Below, piece after piece: positions 8,008-15,339 of a stretch of DNA of 37,730 nt (position 1 is the first letter of the stretch; every line of letters begins with the position of its first letter). Position numbers and translations under genes: made by a program. The notes under the pieces are model-generated. The model was not told where the DNA came from and made no database searches. It was given only the letters and a program-made list of their open reading frames with translations. The DNA comes from Bordetella parapertussis (GTDB taxonomy: Bacteria; Pseudomonadota; Gammaproteobacteria; Burkholderiales; SG8-39): assembly GCA_945861875.1 (NCBI GenBank), contig CAMAWC010000036.1, forward strand, positions 1-37,730. The letters are read 5' to 3'.

Positions 8008-8035
8008 CAAAAAGAGCGCCGGGAACAGCCCGGAG
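8008..8035 (-). terminator. Rho-independent terminator candidate after DUF2721 gene
   Basis: On the minus strand the sequence reads CCGGG-CTGTT-CCCGG followed by CGCTCTTTTT. That is a 5-bp GC stem with a 5-base loop and a T-run shortly after, about 70 bases beyond the stop of the DUF2721 gene. Confidence 0.5.
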
Positions 8036-8057
8036 TGGGCAACGCGAACGGGCTTGA

Positions 8058-8616
8058 GCGACTTGTTATGCGTTCACTTTGAATTGTGTAACTCGCGAGT
8101 GGCTAGAGGTAATGGTAATCAACAGCTCCAGTGAAACTAATACGTGACTCTTGCCAAAAGCGAAACAGCGCAAATCCGAGGAAGAGCGTGGCCATCACGA
8201 ATAACATTGGCGCACCATAGGCGTGTTTGAATTTGAATAATGATGATGCAAACAAAATACCCAAAAGCCCTGTGGCACAAAGGCCACTGTGTAAAGCTGC
8301 TTTGATGCCGCTGGTCAAGCATCGGGCGCGGTACCTCAATCGCTCAAGATCTTCCTTGAGGTGTGCTCGCGCGGGATCGTCTTCCTCTCCCCCTTGGATG
8401 GCTTGTACGCGCTTCAAGATACGATGTAACTTTGTCGCGACACGATGTAACCTTGTCGTCATGAGCGAAAGAAACCCGCCAATTGCACCAAGGAAGAAAG
8501 CGGGGGCTATCGCTTGTGAAAACATTTCGGCTAACCGCACCGGATCGGGGACCAGATCAATTATCGCTAGCTCAATCATCTTGGGTTCACCTTTGTAACA
8601 ATTAGCCAGTTGAGAT
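8058..8616. repeat. Copy 1 of a tandem duplication carrying a DUF2721 gene
   Basis: This unit and the one at 8754-9285 share the gene plus conserved flanks. About 55 nearly identical bases lie past the stop (from GCGACTTGTTAT to GGCTAGAGGTA) and about 37 lie upstream of the start (from the TTGG before the ribosome-binding site to GTTGAGAT). The copies are offset by about 696 bases and separated by about 140 unrelated bases, so the duplicated piece is larger than the gene. Confidence 0.8.
8103..8579 (-). CDS. DUF2721 family membrane protein, copy 1
   Basis: A 158-residue inner-membrane protein of unknown function. It has one hydrophobic segment near the N-terminus (about 22-42), a charged helical middle rich in Arg, Leu and Glu (residues 43-95), and two C-terminal spans (about 103-122 and 128-146). 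The pattern and LxSGIKAALxxGLCATGLLGILF fit DUF2721. The ATG at 8579 is chosen for its AAAGGTGA ribosome-binding site. A paralogue of 149 residues lies 220 bases upstream; the two differ mainly in the central helix, where this copy is longer. Base composition is lower in GC than the surrounding metabolic genes, suggesting acquired DNA. Confidence 0.78.
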   Translation of the reverse strand: MIELAIIDLVPDPVRLAEMFSQAIAPAFFLGAIGGFLSLMTTRLHRVATKLHRILKRVQAIQGGEEDDPARAHLKEDLERLRYRARCLTSGIKAALHSGLCATGLLGILFASSLFKFKHAYGAPMLFVMATLFLGFALFRFWQESRISFTGAVDYHYL

Positions 8617-8753
8617 GCGCATCTATGAATTCTATTCCAGCAGTGTCCCAACGTTTTTCAGAGGAGAACGCCTTGAATGTGCGTAATTGGCGGCTCTGAA
8701 TTGGGCGAGGGGTTTCGAAGTAATTGATTTATGGGTGTTGTTTCGAACATGGT

Positions 8754-9285
8754 GCGACTTGTTATACGTTCACTTTGAATTGTGTAACTCGCGAGTGGCT
8801 AGAGGTATTCATCAGCCTCAGTAAAATTAATACGTGACTCTTGCGCAAGACGAAACAGCGCAAATCCAAGGAAGAGCGTGGCAATCACGAATAACCCTGG
8901 AGCACCATAGGCGTGTTTGAATTTGAATAATGCTGATATAAACAAATCACCTAGAAGGGCTGTGGCACACAGGCCACCGTGTAAAGCTGCACGGATGCCG
9001 CTGGTCAAGAAGCGAGCGCGGCACCTCAATCGCTCTACATCGGCCTTGAGGTGCGCTCGCTCGAGATCGTCCTCAGCTATCGCGCGGATGGTTTGCAGGC
9101 GCTGCACGACACCCCACAACCTTTGCTCCAATCGCCCAATAAACGCGGCAATTGCACCAAGGAAGAAGGTGGGAGCTATCGCTTGTGAAAAAATTTCGGC
9201 TAACTGCTTCGAATCGGGGACTAGATCAATCATCGATAGATCAATCATCTTGGATTCACCTTTGTAGAAATTGGCCAGTTGAGAT
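8754..9285. repeat. Copy 2 of the tandem DUF2721 duplication
   Basis: This unit matches the copy at 8058-8616 over the coding region and both flanks. It lacks the downstream terminator hairpin found after copy 1, so the copies no longer agree more than about 55 bases beyond the stop. Confidence 0.8.
8799..9248 (-). CDS. DUF2721 family membrane protein, copy 2
   Basis: A 149-residue paralogue of the neighbouring gene with the same plan: an N-terminal span, a charged helical middle (RLQTIRAIAEDDLERAHLK) and two C-terminal spans. The N-terminus (MIDLSMIDLVPDS) and the tail (FRLAQESRINFTE) stay close to copy 1, while residues 37-60 have diverged and nine residues are lost. The ATG at 9248 has the same AAAGGTGA ribosome-binding site. 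It is upstream of copy 1 in the direction of transcription and may be co-transcribed with it. Function unknown. Confidence 0.78.
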   Translation of the reverse strand: MIDLSMIDLVPDSKQLAEIFSQAIAPTFFLGAIAAFIGRLEQRLWGVVQRLQTIRAIAEDDLERAHLKADVERLRCRARFLTSGIRAALHGGLCATALLGDLFISALFKFKHAYGAPGLFVIATLFLGFALFRLAQESRINFTEADEYL

Positions 9286-10044
9286 ACACGATTAACCATA
9301 TTCAATTGACAGAATTTAAGTGACAAATATTAGTTGCCAGAATTACCTGACCAAATGTAACAAGCGCCAAGCTAAACTCTCGTCAATCGCGATTATGGCC
9401 TAACCCGCGCCGGGCAGCGCCAAATCCGTTCAATTAAATGTAAGCGCGAGCAGTCGCTTTTGGCCGGAACCGGCCAGGTCTTGACCGCCGTCGGGTTTCG
9501 CCCCATAGCGATCATTCGCCGCGTAGCATTTTCCACTAGTTGGGCCTCAGAGAGCGCGGCTAAATGCATGCGCGCGTTTTGTCCAGGCACGGCCCGCGGA
9601 CGCCCGATCAGCATTCGGGGTTACCGTTTATCCAGGCGCAACGCATGGATGGGAAGTACCGGGAGACCGGACTTACTTCCACGATGTCGAACTCAAGGGC
9701 AAGCGAGGCAACGTCCGCCACCAGCACAATCCCAGGGGCGCGGAACAGCCCCACCAGTTCGCCGTTGATTTCTTTCGCAAGGCGTTCGGAATGCGAATTT
9801 CAGGGTGCGATTAATCGCACCTGGCCCCCGGTAGCGGTAACTCGGGCCAACTTGCGGCTTTCTTGCCCCCGCGCAGCGAACCTCAGTCCGATATCAGGGT
9901 TCCGCCCCATAAGGTACAGCCACAGACATGTCTCTTCGCTATCATCACAGCGACCATGATCACAGCGACCACGATTGCACAAATCTAAACAAACCTAATA
10001 AAAAATACTTTCAATATATAAGCCATCTAATGCGCTGATTAAAT
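9286..10044. other. Gene-poor stretch with no confident coding region
   Basis: About 760 bases between the DUF2721 pair and the EF-hand gene. Short minus-strand frames exist at 9393-9614 (73 codons) and, without a start codon, at 9608-9799. They overlap as ATGCTGA and read like ordinary protein for part of their length, so a decayed gene is possible. A short minus-strand frame just upstream ends in GGQVRLIAP, faintly like IS110 transposases. A 15-bp tandem repeat lies at 9944-9973. No ribosome-binding sites or recognisable families were found. Confidence 0.45.
9944..9973. repeat. 15-bp tandem repeat, two copies
   Basis: ATCACAGCGACCATG is followed directly by ATCACAGCGACCACG, differing at one base. 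It lies in the gene-poor stretch about 70 bases beyond the stop of the EF-hand gene. Confidence 0.7.
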
Positions 10045-10329
10045 TCAACGATTAGCCATTGCCTGAATTTCCGCCACTGTCACATAACCTTTCTTACCAG
10101 AATCAATCCTACTGAAATGATCATAAATACGCGGCATGCAATCTTTTGCTTCATTCAATGTTAATTTGCCATCGTGATTGGCATCGCATTTTGCAAAACG
10201 CTCTGCTATCTCCTTGTTACGCTCTGCTATCTCCTTATCACGAGAGGCATCATCTGCGAAAGACGATACCGGCACAGCGATTAATGCAATCGAAACAAGT
10301 AATAGGGCTTTTTGGATGCATGCCTTCAT
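10045..10329 (-). CDS. Secreted EF-hand calcium-binding protein
   Basis: A 94-residue protein with a signal peptide (cleavage after SFA) and two EF-hand loops. The first, DANHDGKLTLNE at about 49-60, is canonical with D1, N3, D5, K7, L9 and E12. The second, DSGKKGYVTVAE at about 76-87, is degenerate but keeps the terminal Glu. Between signal and first loop lies a helical repeat, KEIAERNKEIAER, encoded by a 21-bp tandem duplication. Start follows the lipoprotein gene stop by 9 bases, so the two are probably co-transcribed and may act together in the cell envelope. The binding partner is unknown. Confidence 0.82.
   Translation of the reverse strand: MKACIQKALLLVSIALIAVPVSSFADDASRDKEIAERNKEIAERFAKCDANHDGKLTLNEAKDCMPRIYDHFSRIDSGKKGYVTVAEIQAMANR
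10201..10242. repeat. 21-bp tandem duplication inside the EF-hand gene
   Basis: Two 21-base copies (10201-10221 and 10222-10242, 19 of 21 identical) encode the doubled seven-residue helix KEIAER-N/D. The unit length keeps the reading frame, so copy number could vary without breaking the gene. Confidence 0.8.
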
Positions 10330-10338
10330 ATTGGGCTC

Positions 10339-11022
10339 TTATTTACCAGTAGGTGTTGGATTTGCTGATGTTTCAACCGCAGCCCGCACTACTTTTTTTA
10401 CCATTGCGATAAAGGAATCGGATGATCCTGAAGCGGTTCTGAAGGGTTCACCGCGCACGGTTACCAAGCTTTCGCCCAAGATCTGTTTCGATTGGCTGTC
10501 AGTAATTATGCTTTCGACTACCAAGACTGGAGTTTTAGCATTCACTCCGCCTGCGTATGCAGCGGCATTCACAGCTAAACCGATCGGCGTGAAGTTCCAA
10601 GGCTTCAAACTATCAGCAGAACTTTCGGCACCAGTGATACCTACGGAAACTCGTGCAACCCCAGGACCAGGTTGCGTAACAATTCGGGTATTGCCACGTG
10701 CATTTACAGTCTCAACCATGGAAGCTTGCAGCGCTGCCTTTGCCCCATTAATTACTTCAGCGCTGACTTCTTTGGTGGCATTTTGATTCAAATAAACTGG
10801 ATCCAAAATGACGGCGGTATAGCTCCCGGGATTAACGCCGGTAACGCGATATCTCCACACGCGGGTCTCAGATTCGCTAGTGGCCATCGGAACGAGACTG
10901 TTGTAATCAGGCAGGAAGCCAGATCTAGGCATCGGTTCAGTAGCCACTTTTGGTGCATGGCTGCAGGCGGCTAAAACAAGTGATGCCGCTAATGATGCAA
11001 GCATCAAATTGATTTTTTTCAA
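10339..11022 (-). CDS. DUF3313 family outer-membrane lipoprotein
   Basis: A 227-residue lipoprotein with signal peptide and lipobox LAAC (Cys19 is the lipidation site). The mature part starts SHAPKVATEPMPRSGFLPDY and continues with the DUF3313 pattern of RVWRYRVTGVNPGSYTAVIL and DPVYL. The start is a TTG at 11022, giving the Lys-Lys n-region, with a weak GGA about 8 bases upstream; the next ATG would lose the charged n-region. Only 35 bases separate the start from the target duplication of an IS4-family element, so the original promoter has probably been displaced or replaced. It is followed 9 bases later by the EF-hand gene. Confidence 0.8.
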   Translation of the reverse strand: MKKINLMLASLAASLVLAACSHAPKVATEPMPRSGFLPDYNSLVPMATSESETRVWRYRVTGVNPGSYTAVILDPVYLNQNATKEVSAEVINGAKAALQASMVETVNARGNTRIVTQPGPGVARVSVGITGAESSADSLKPWNFTPIGLAVNAAAYAGGVNAKTPVLVVESIITDSQSKQILGESLVTVRGEPFRTASGSSDSFIAMVKKVVRAAVETSANPTPTGK

Positions 11023-11057
11023 GTTTATTCCGATCAGAGGATTGGTTAATTGGTTGA

Positions 11058-11068
11058 GAGTCTATCAC
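11058..11068. repeat. 11-bp target-site duplication, left copy
   Basis: GAGTCTATCAC here is repeated exactly at 12392-12402 on the other side of the IS4-family element. IS4 elements usually duplicate 9-13 bases. Confidence 0.85.
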
Positions 11069-12391
11069 AGTAGTGTCCGGACGTTAGTCGAATAGATTCA
11101 GCTGATTAGCATCAAGGGACTGAATGTCTTCGGTGACGATGTTGTTAAGCAGTTGATCCAATGGAATTCTCTCGAACATGGTTAGGCTCAGGATTTGTAG
11201 CATTTCATAGAGGCTTGCCGAAAGGTTTAGCCGTTTTTTGACGATGGCAACGAGCACGTAGACCGAGACGGCGATCCAGATTTGGGTCTTGACCGCATTC
11301 TCCGATGTGCCGAAGAATACTTTGATACGAAGATGCTGCTTTATCCATTTGAAAAACAACTCCACTTGCCACCGGCACCGATACAGATCGGCGATGGTGA
11401 TCGCCGGCAGCGCGAAATTGTTGGTCAGGAACACCAGCCGTTTGCCCGTTTTTGGGTCTTTGAATTTGATGCGCCGCAGTGGCGTGTCGAAATCTTGGCG
11501 CGAGTAAAACCCGGTAAGTGCGATGGTCTGATCGCAAATCAAGCCCGTGCTCCGATCGACCGGATGGGAATAACGCCGCTGGGCTTTGAGGTTGGATTTG
11601 GCGCGCGTCACAAAGAAGCTGCCCGCCTCGTGAAGACGATGGAGTCGTTCGAAATCCAGGTAACCCCGGTCCATGATGTAGAAGGCACCCGGCTCGGGGA
11701 TCAACAGGTCCAGAGCATTGACGTCGTGAAGCTTGCCGTCGCTGATGTGCAGGAACGTGGGGATGTTTCCGCGCAGATCGAGCAGCGTATGCAGTTTGAT
11801 GGCCGCTTTGGTAGAGCGAAACGGTGCCCAAGGAAATACCGACAGGCACAGATCGATGGTGCTCGCATCCAGGGCGTAGACCGTCTCCTTCAGATCGAGG
11901 CCAAAAGGTTCGGTCGCATAAAGAGGGCGGGCGATGCCGATGAGCGATTGTGCAAACTCCGCGTGGATACGCCAGTCGCGCACTTCGTTGGCATCGGCCA
12001 AGGTGCTGCGCGAGACCCGCGCCTTGATGCCCATGTGGTAGAGCTTGCTCGTTTGCGCACGCAGGCACGCCTGGATGTCGCGCAAGCTCTCTCGGTAGGT
12101 CAGTTGGGCAAAGGCCATGCAAAGATATTGATCGAGGCAAGAAAAGCTCTTGACCTTGTGCTCTCCGTCGTAGCGCGCCACGCAACGACGAAACGTCGTC
12201 AGCGGCAAATGCTGCGTGATTTGCGCGAACACCAATTTGCCCAAGTGCATGGAAATCCCCTGCGAGTGAGTAGCTCGCAGGATCGCAAATTGCCGTTATG
12301 AAGTTCAAATCGAGACCAGAAAAATTCATGAATTATCTATTTAAGATCAACCAATTATTGCGTTTCGATCGCTCAACGTCCGGACAGCAGT
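11069..12391. mobile_element. Complete IS4-family insertion sequence (1323 bp)
   Basis: The element is bounded by inverted ends sharing TGTCCGGACGTT (11074-11085, and as the complement at 12375-12386). The outer 5 bases match only partly. An exact 11-bp target duplication flanks it. It contains a single full-length transposase gene. Both ends and the gene look intact, so it may still be active or arrived recently. It sits in the upstream region of the DUF3313-EF-hand pair. Confidence 0.9.
11084..12250 (-). CDS. IS4-family DDE transposase
   Basis: A 388-residue transposase. The N-terminal DUF4372-like domain (MHLGKLVFAQITQHLPLTTF and YDGEHKVKSFSC) is followed by the RNase H-like core. The first catalytic Asp is in ALDAST, the second in IMDRGYLDF. 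The Glu lies in the IS4 signature Y-x2-R-x3-E-x6-K, seen as YRCRWQVELFFKWIK. Length is typical for the family and no frameshift is visible. It fills most of the element between the two inverted ends. Cutting and joining the element ends is the established function of this family. Confidence 0.95.
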   Translation of the reverse strand: MHLGKLVFAQITQHLPLTTFRRCVARYDGEHKVKSFSCLDQYLCMAFAQLTYRESLRDIQACLRAQTSKLYHMGIKARVSRSTLADANEVRDWRIHAEFAQSLIGIARPLYATEPFGLDLKETVYALDASTIDLCLSVFPWAPFRSTKAAIKLHTLLDLRGNIPTFLHISDGKLHDVNALDLLIPEPGAFYIMDRGYLDFERLHRLHEAGSFFVTRAKSNLKAQRRYSHPVDRSTGLICDQTIALTGFYSRQDFDTPLRRIKFKDPKTGKRLVFLTNNFALPAITIADLYRCRWQVELFFKWIKQHLRIKVFFGTSENAVKTQIWIAVSVYVLVAIVKKRLNLSASLYEMLQILSLTMFERIPLDQLLNNIVTEDIQSLDANQLNLFD

Positions 12392-12402
12392 GAGTCTATC
12401 AC
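12392..12402. repeat. 11-bp target-site duplication, right copy
   Basis: GAGTCTATCAC matches the left copy at 11058-11068 exactly; the flanking bases on either side differ, so the duplication is 11 bp. Confidence 0.85.
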
Positions 12403-12544
12403 TTAACGAGATCGTGCCTAATGCAGATGAATCTGTTACGGGGCAATGAAACATTCCACCAGTTTTTTATGAGTCTGCGGTTTTCAGTCTGCTGGTGCAG
12501 GAGTTCCCGATGCCGGATAAGGCTAAACCGCGCAATAGCGCAGG

Positions 12545-13051
12545 CTAGGGTTTGCCAAAACGCCAGGCGATACAGCCCGCCCAGAACACGCATACGCCGA
12601 GGATGCCGGTCAGCAGCGTGAGCAATTCTTCCGGCCTCTGGTGCGGCGGACTGGCGCCATTGGCGCGGATGCCCGAGAGGTGGACGAGGAACACGAACAC
12701 CGCAAACGCCGACGCTATCCAGGCGGTCTGGCGCACCAGGAAGGCAAGCGCTTCATCGCGGCGCTCGGGGGCGAGCCAGTAATCGCGATTGGGGATGGGC
12801 ATGGCCCCGGGCTTGCCGCGTACCAGGGCGACAAGGCTCAACCTGACCAGGAGCGGCGTACCCACCGTGAGCACCAGCAATGCCGACAGATACACGCCCT
12901 GGCCGACAAACCCGCTCGGCTCGCCGGAAAAACCAAAAAACCAGGCCACTTGCGCGGGCAACCAGCGCGAGCTGAGGGCAATGGCCGCCACCGAAGCACC
13001 GACGATGATGCCCGGTATCATGCCCGCCCTGTCGTTCGCCTTGACCTGCAT
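12545..13051 (-). CDS. DUF1648-like membrane protein
   Basis: A 168-residue protein with four predicted membrane spans (about 11-28, 52-76, 107-124 and 145-162). The central loop PNRDYWLAPERRDEALAFL resembles the conserved loop of DUF1648/SdpI-like membrane proteins, where a YWLAPERR motif follows the second span. The ATG at 13051 is preceded by GGGGC. It stands alone between the insertion element and the SDR gene. No specific function can be given; immunity or peptide-sensing roles known for SdpI relatives are only a possibility. Confidence 0.6.
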   Translation of the reverse strand: MQVKANDRAGMIPGIIVGASVAAIALSSRWLPAQVAWFFGFSGEPSGFVGQGVYLSALLVLTVGTPLLVRLSLVALVRGKPGAMPIPNRDYWLAPERRDEALAFLVRQTAWIASAFAVFVFLVHLSGIRANGASPPHQRPEELLTLLTGILGVCVFWAGCIAWRFGKP

Positions 13052-13183
13052 CTGTTGCCCCGTTTATTGATTCCACCAATCCTGTTGCACTATAGCGCGT
13101 GCGCCGCCGCAGCGCGCCGGAGAAATCCGCCCCGGCAGGCGAAACGGCCCGTGCGTGCGACCCCTGCGGACCACATGCGCGTG

Positions 13184-13957
13184 CTATCCCCGGTCGGGTG
13201 CGAGCTTGATGTCCTTGTCACCTAGCAGCAGGCGGTTCCAAGTCGGCGTGATGACGAGTTCGTTGATGCACACATGCGCCGGCGATTCGGCGACAAAGCG
13301 CACGGCGCGGCCGAGGTCCCCAGCCTTGAGCATGCGGTCTATGGCCTCCTGCGAGGGCGGCACCGGGCGCGACTTGAGGATGGGCGTGGCGACCTCCCCG
13401 GGGTAGATGCAGCAACCGCGGATGCCGTTAAGGCCCTCCTCGAGATTGAGCTGGTTGGTCATCGAGGCCATGGCGTGCTTGCTGGCGTTGTAGGCGGCGC
13501 CGCCCAGGTAGCCGGGCCAGCGTCCGAGCCAGGAGGAAATATTGATGATCAAACCGTCCTTGTTGGCGCGCATGCCGGGCAGCACGGCGGTCATGCAATA
13601 GAGCGAGCCGTTGAGGTTGATGGCAATGACCTTGTCCCAGTCCTCCGGGATCAGGTCCTTGTAAAAGCGCTTGGCCACGTTGGTGCCGGCGCTGTTGACG
13701 AGGATGTCGATGCGACCGTGTCGCTTGAGGATGTCGGCGGCCACTTTTGCGACTGACCCCTTGTCGGATACATCCAGGGGCGCGGCTTCGCACGTGCCAC
13801 CGGTGGCGACAATTTCCTTTACCGCCGCATCGAGCACGTCCTTGCGTCGTCCGGAGATGACCACCGTGGCGCCGGATTGGGCGAGTTCGAGCGCCGCTGC
13901 GTTACCGATGCCGGTACCGGCGCCGGTGATCCACGCGATTTTGCCTTTGAGACTCAT
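13184..13957 (-). CDS. Short-chain dehydrogenase/reductase (SDR)
   Basis: A 257-residue classical SDR acting on an unknown alcohol or ketone. The cofactor motif TGAGTGIG is at 11-18, NSAG at 88-91 and catalytic N115, S141/S142, Y156 and K160 (YNASK) are all present. R37-R38 after the second strand (ISGRRKD) favours NADP(H). The C-terminus is longer than in FabG and lacks the usual VDGG tail. It lies downstream of the GST gene but is separated from it by two palindromes, so it may have its own promoter. Substrate cannot be read from the sequence. Confidence 0.85.
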   Translation of the reverse strand: MSLKGKIAWITGAGTGIGNAAALELAQSGATVVISGRRKDVLDAAVKEIVATGGTCEAAPLDVSDKGSVAKVAADILKRHGRIDILVNSAGTNVAKRFYKDLIPEDWDKVIAINLNGSLYCMTAVLPGMRANKDGLIINISSWLGRWPGYLGGAAYNASKHAMASMTNQLNLEEGLNGIRGCCIYPGEVATPILKSRPVPPSQEAIDRMLKAGDLGRAVRFVAESPAHVCINELVITPTWNRLLLGDKDIKLAPDRG

Positions 13958-13985
13958 GAGTGCTCCTTTTTAAATCCGTAACCGG

Positions 13986-14016
13986 CTGGAAAGCCGCTAC
14001 TGGCGCGGCTTTCCAG
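13986..14016. terminator. Long perfect hairpin between GST and SDR genes
   Basis: CTGGAAAGCCGC (13986-13997) pairs perfectly with GCGGCTTTCCAG (14005-14016) around a 7-base loop. No T-run follows on either strand, so it may be an attenuating or RNA-stabilising hairpin rather than a classical terminator. Confidence 0.5.
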
Positions 14017-14052
14017 CTGATGTGCCCTGCTGTCGTCCAGCCAAACCCATGG

Positions 14053-14082
14053 ATTCCGGGTTCCGCTTCGCGGCCCCGGAAT
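14053..14082. repeat. REP-like palindrome
   Basis: ATTCCGGG (14053-14060) is complementary to CCCGGAAT (14075-14082) with a GC-rich centre containing GCTTCGC. The layout ATGGATTCCGGG...CCGGAATGAC is the kind of dispersed extragenic palindrome common in proteobacteria. It lies just after the GST stop. Confidence 0.55.
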
Positions 14083-14100
14083 GACGGGCGGGGTAAACGC

Positions 14101-14793
14101 TCAGCGCTTCTGGTATTGCGTCGAGCCGAAGAGCATTTCGCGGGCCTTTTCGTCGTGCACGGGTTTGCGCAAGTCGGCGAGGACCAGCACGCCGCGCTGC
14201 ACTGCCGGGCGCGCGGCGATGGTGTCGAACCAGCGCGCAAAATGCGGGTACTGCGCCTTGTCCACGCCCTGGCGGTCCGGGTAGCGCGTCCACGGCCAGA
14301 TCGCCATGTCGGCGATGCTGTATTCGTCGCAGGCGATGTAGCGGCTCTCGGCCAGGCGCCGGTCGATGACGCCGTAAAGGCGGTTGGCCTCATTGGTGTA
14401 GCGGTCGATGGCGTACTGGATCTTGTCTTTGGCGTAATTGCGGAAGTGGTGGGCCTGACCGAGCATGGGACCGAAGCCACCCATCTGGAACATCAGCCAT
14501 TGCGCGGTGCTCCAGCGCTGGCGAATGTCGGTTGGCAGGAATTTGCCGGTCTTGGAAGCGAGGTACAGCAGGATGGCGCCGGACTCGAACAGCGACATCG
14601 GTTTGCCGCCGGGACCGTCCTGGTCGACGATGGCCGGCATCTTGTTGTTGGGGCTGATCTTGAGGAAGTCGGGCTTGAACTGGTCGCCCTCGCCGATGTT
14701 GATGGCATGCACCTTGTAGGGCAGGTTGCACTCCTCGAGCATGATGTGGACTTTGTGGCCGTTGGGCGTGGCCCAGGAATAGAGATCGATCAT
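14101..14793 (-). CDS. yfcG: Nu-class glutathione S-transferase / disulfide-bond oxidoreductase
   Basis: A 230-residue cytosolic GST. The start MIDLYSWATPNGHKV has the YfcG layout, with T9 and N11, the residues used in Nu-class enzymes in place of a catalytic Tyr or Cys. SPNNKMPAIVD carries the cis-Pro loop and FESGAILLYLA the glutathione gamma-glutamyl contact (E-S). The C-terminal all-helical domain contains YSIADMAIWPW, the usual N-capping box. The ATG at 14793 has AAGGA 7 bases upstream. It follows the RDD gene in the same direction. YfcG reduces disulfides with glutathione; whether this copy does so is inferred. Confidence 0.88.
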   Translation of the reverse strand: MIDLYSWATPNGHKVHIMLEECNLPYKVHAINIGEGDQFKPDFLKISPNNKMPAIVDQDGPGGKPMSLFESGAILLYLASKTGKFLPTDIRQRWSTAQWLMFQMGGFGPMLGQAHHFRNYAKDKIQYAIDRYTNEANRLYGVIDRRLAESRYIACDEYSIADMAIWPWTRYPDRQGVDKAQYPHFARWFDTIAARPAVQRGVLVLADLRKPVHDEKAREMLFGSTQYQKR

Positions 14794-14810
14794 TGGTGGT
14801 CCTTGGGGAA

Positions 14811-14866
14811 ATGGTAAATGGGAAATAGTAAAAGGTGAAAAGTGAAAGGTGAAGGAGTGAAAAAAC
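14811..14866. other. Purine-rich strand-biased tract with short repeats
   Basis: The 56 bases between the GST and RDD genes are almost pure A/G plus scattered T on the + strand, with recurring GGTGAAAAGTGA-like words. They read as pyrimidine-rich on the transcribed minus strand. No hairpin or ribosome-binding function is evident beyond the AAGGA site closer to the GST start. Confidence 0.4.
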
Positions 14867-14867
14867 C

Positions 14868-15335
14868 TTATTCGTCGTCGTAGATGACGACGGTGTTGGC
14901 GAGCTTGTCGTGCCAGCCCTGCTTGCGCTTGTCTATGCCGACCCAGATCAGGCCCAGACACAAGGGGATGATGGAGACGAAATAGCCGAAGTATCGTCCA
15001 ATCAACTGCCCGGTGGAAGGTGGACCGCCGGTGGTGGCATCGACAATGCGTGCCGAGATCGCCATCTTGCCCGGCGTTGCACTCTTGTAGCGCCAGAACA
15101 CGATGACAAACACCGCCGGCAGCACATAGTAGATGAGCACATCGGCAAGCCCGTGCACCGCCTGGTCCGAGCTGAAGTAGGCCCAACCGTAAAAGGCCCA
15201 CAGCAGCGGCAACGTGAATATGACAACGATCAGCGTGTCGATGAGCGAAGCGACCACGCGCTTCCAGAAACCGACGTATTCCATTTTCTGTACCGCCTGC
15301 GGGGTTTTCTGATTGTCGTCCTGACTGTAATCCAT
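14868..15335 (-). CDS. RDD family membrane protein
   Basis: A 155-residue inner-membrane protein with the RDD plan: Arg in FWKRVVASLID, the Asp of SLIDTLIV in the first span, and a second Asp region after the TPGKMAISARIVDATTG loop. Three spans are seen at about 28-48, 65-83 and 108-130. The C-terminus (KRKQGWHDKLANTVVIYDDE) is the usual RDD end. It starts 4 bases after the CurA-like reductase stop, so the two are one transcription unit. RDD proteins have been linked to small-molecule or ion transport, but no substrate can be proposed here. Confidence 0.85.
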   Translation of the reverse strand: MDYSQDDNQKTPQAVQKMEYVGFWKRVVASLIDTLIVVIFTLPLLWAFYGWAYFSSDQAVHGLADVLIYYVLPAVFVIVFWRYKSATPGKMAISARIVDATTGGPPSTGQLIGRYFGYFVSIIPLCLGLIWVGIDKRKQGWHDKLANTVVIYDDE

Positions 15336-15339
15336 GGCC

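Noticed and set aside
8058..8112. Integron attC site after the DUF2721 genes
   Set aside because: The minus strand has GCATAACAAG, like many attC starts, but I found no matching GTTRRRY partner or symmetrical arms, and no integrase gene in the window. The flanks are better explained by the tandem duplication.
9800..9982. IS110-family transposase remnant on the minus strand
   Set aside because: Only about 16 residues (ending GGQVRLIAP) resemble IS110 proteins, and the flanking frames show no further DEDD transposase similarity.
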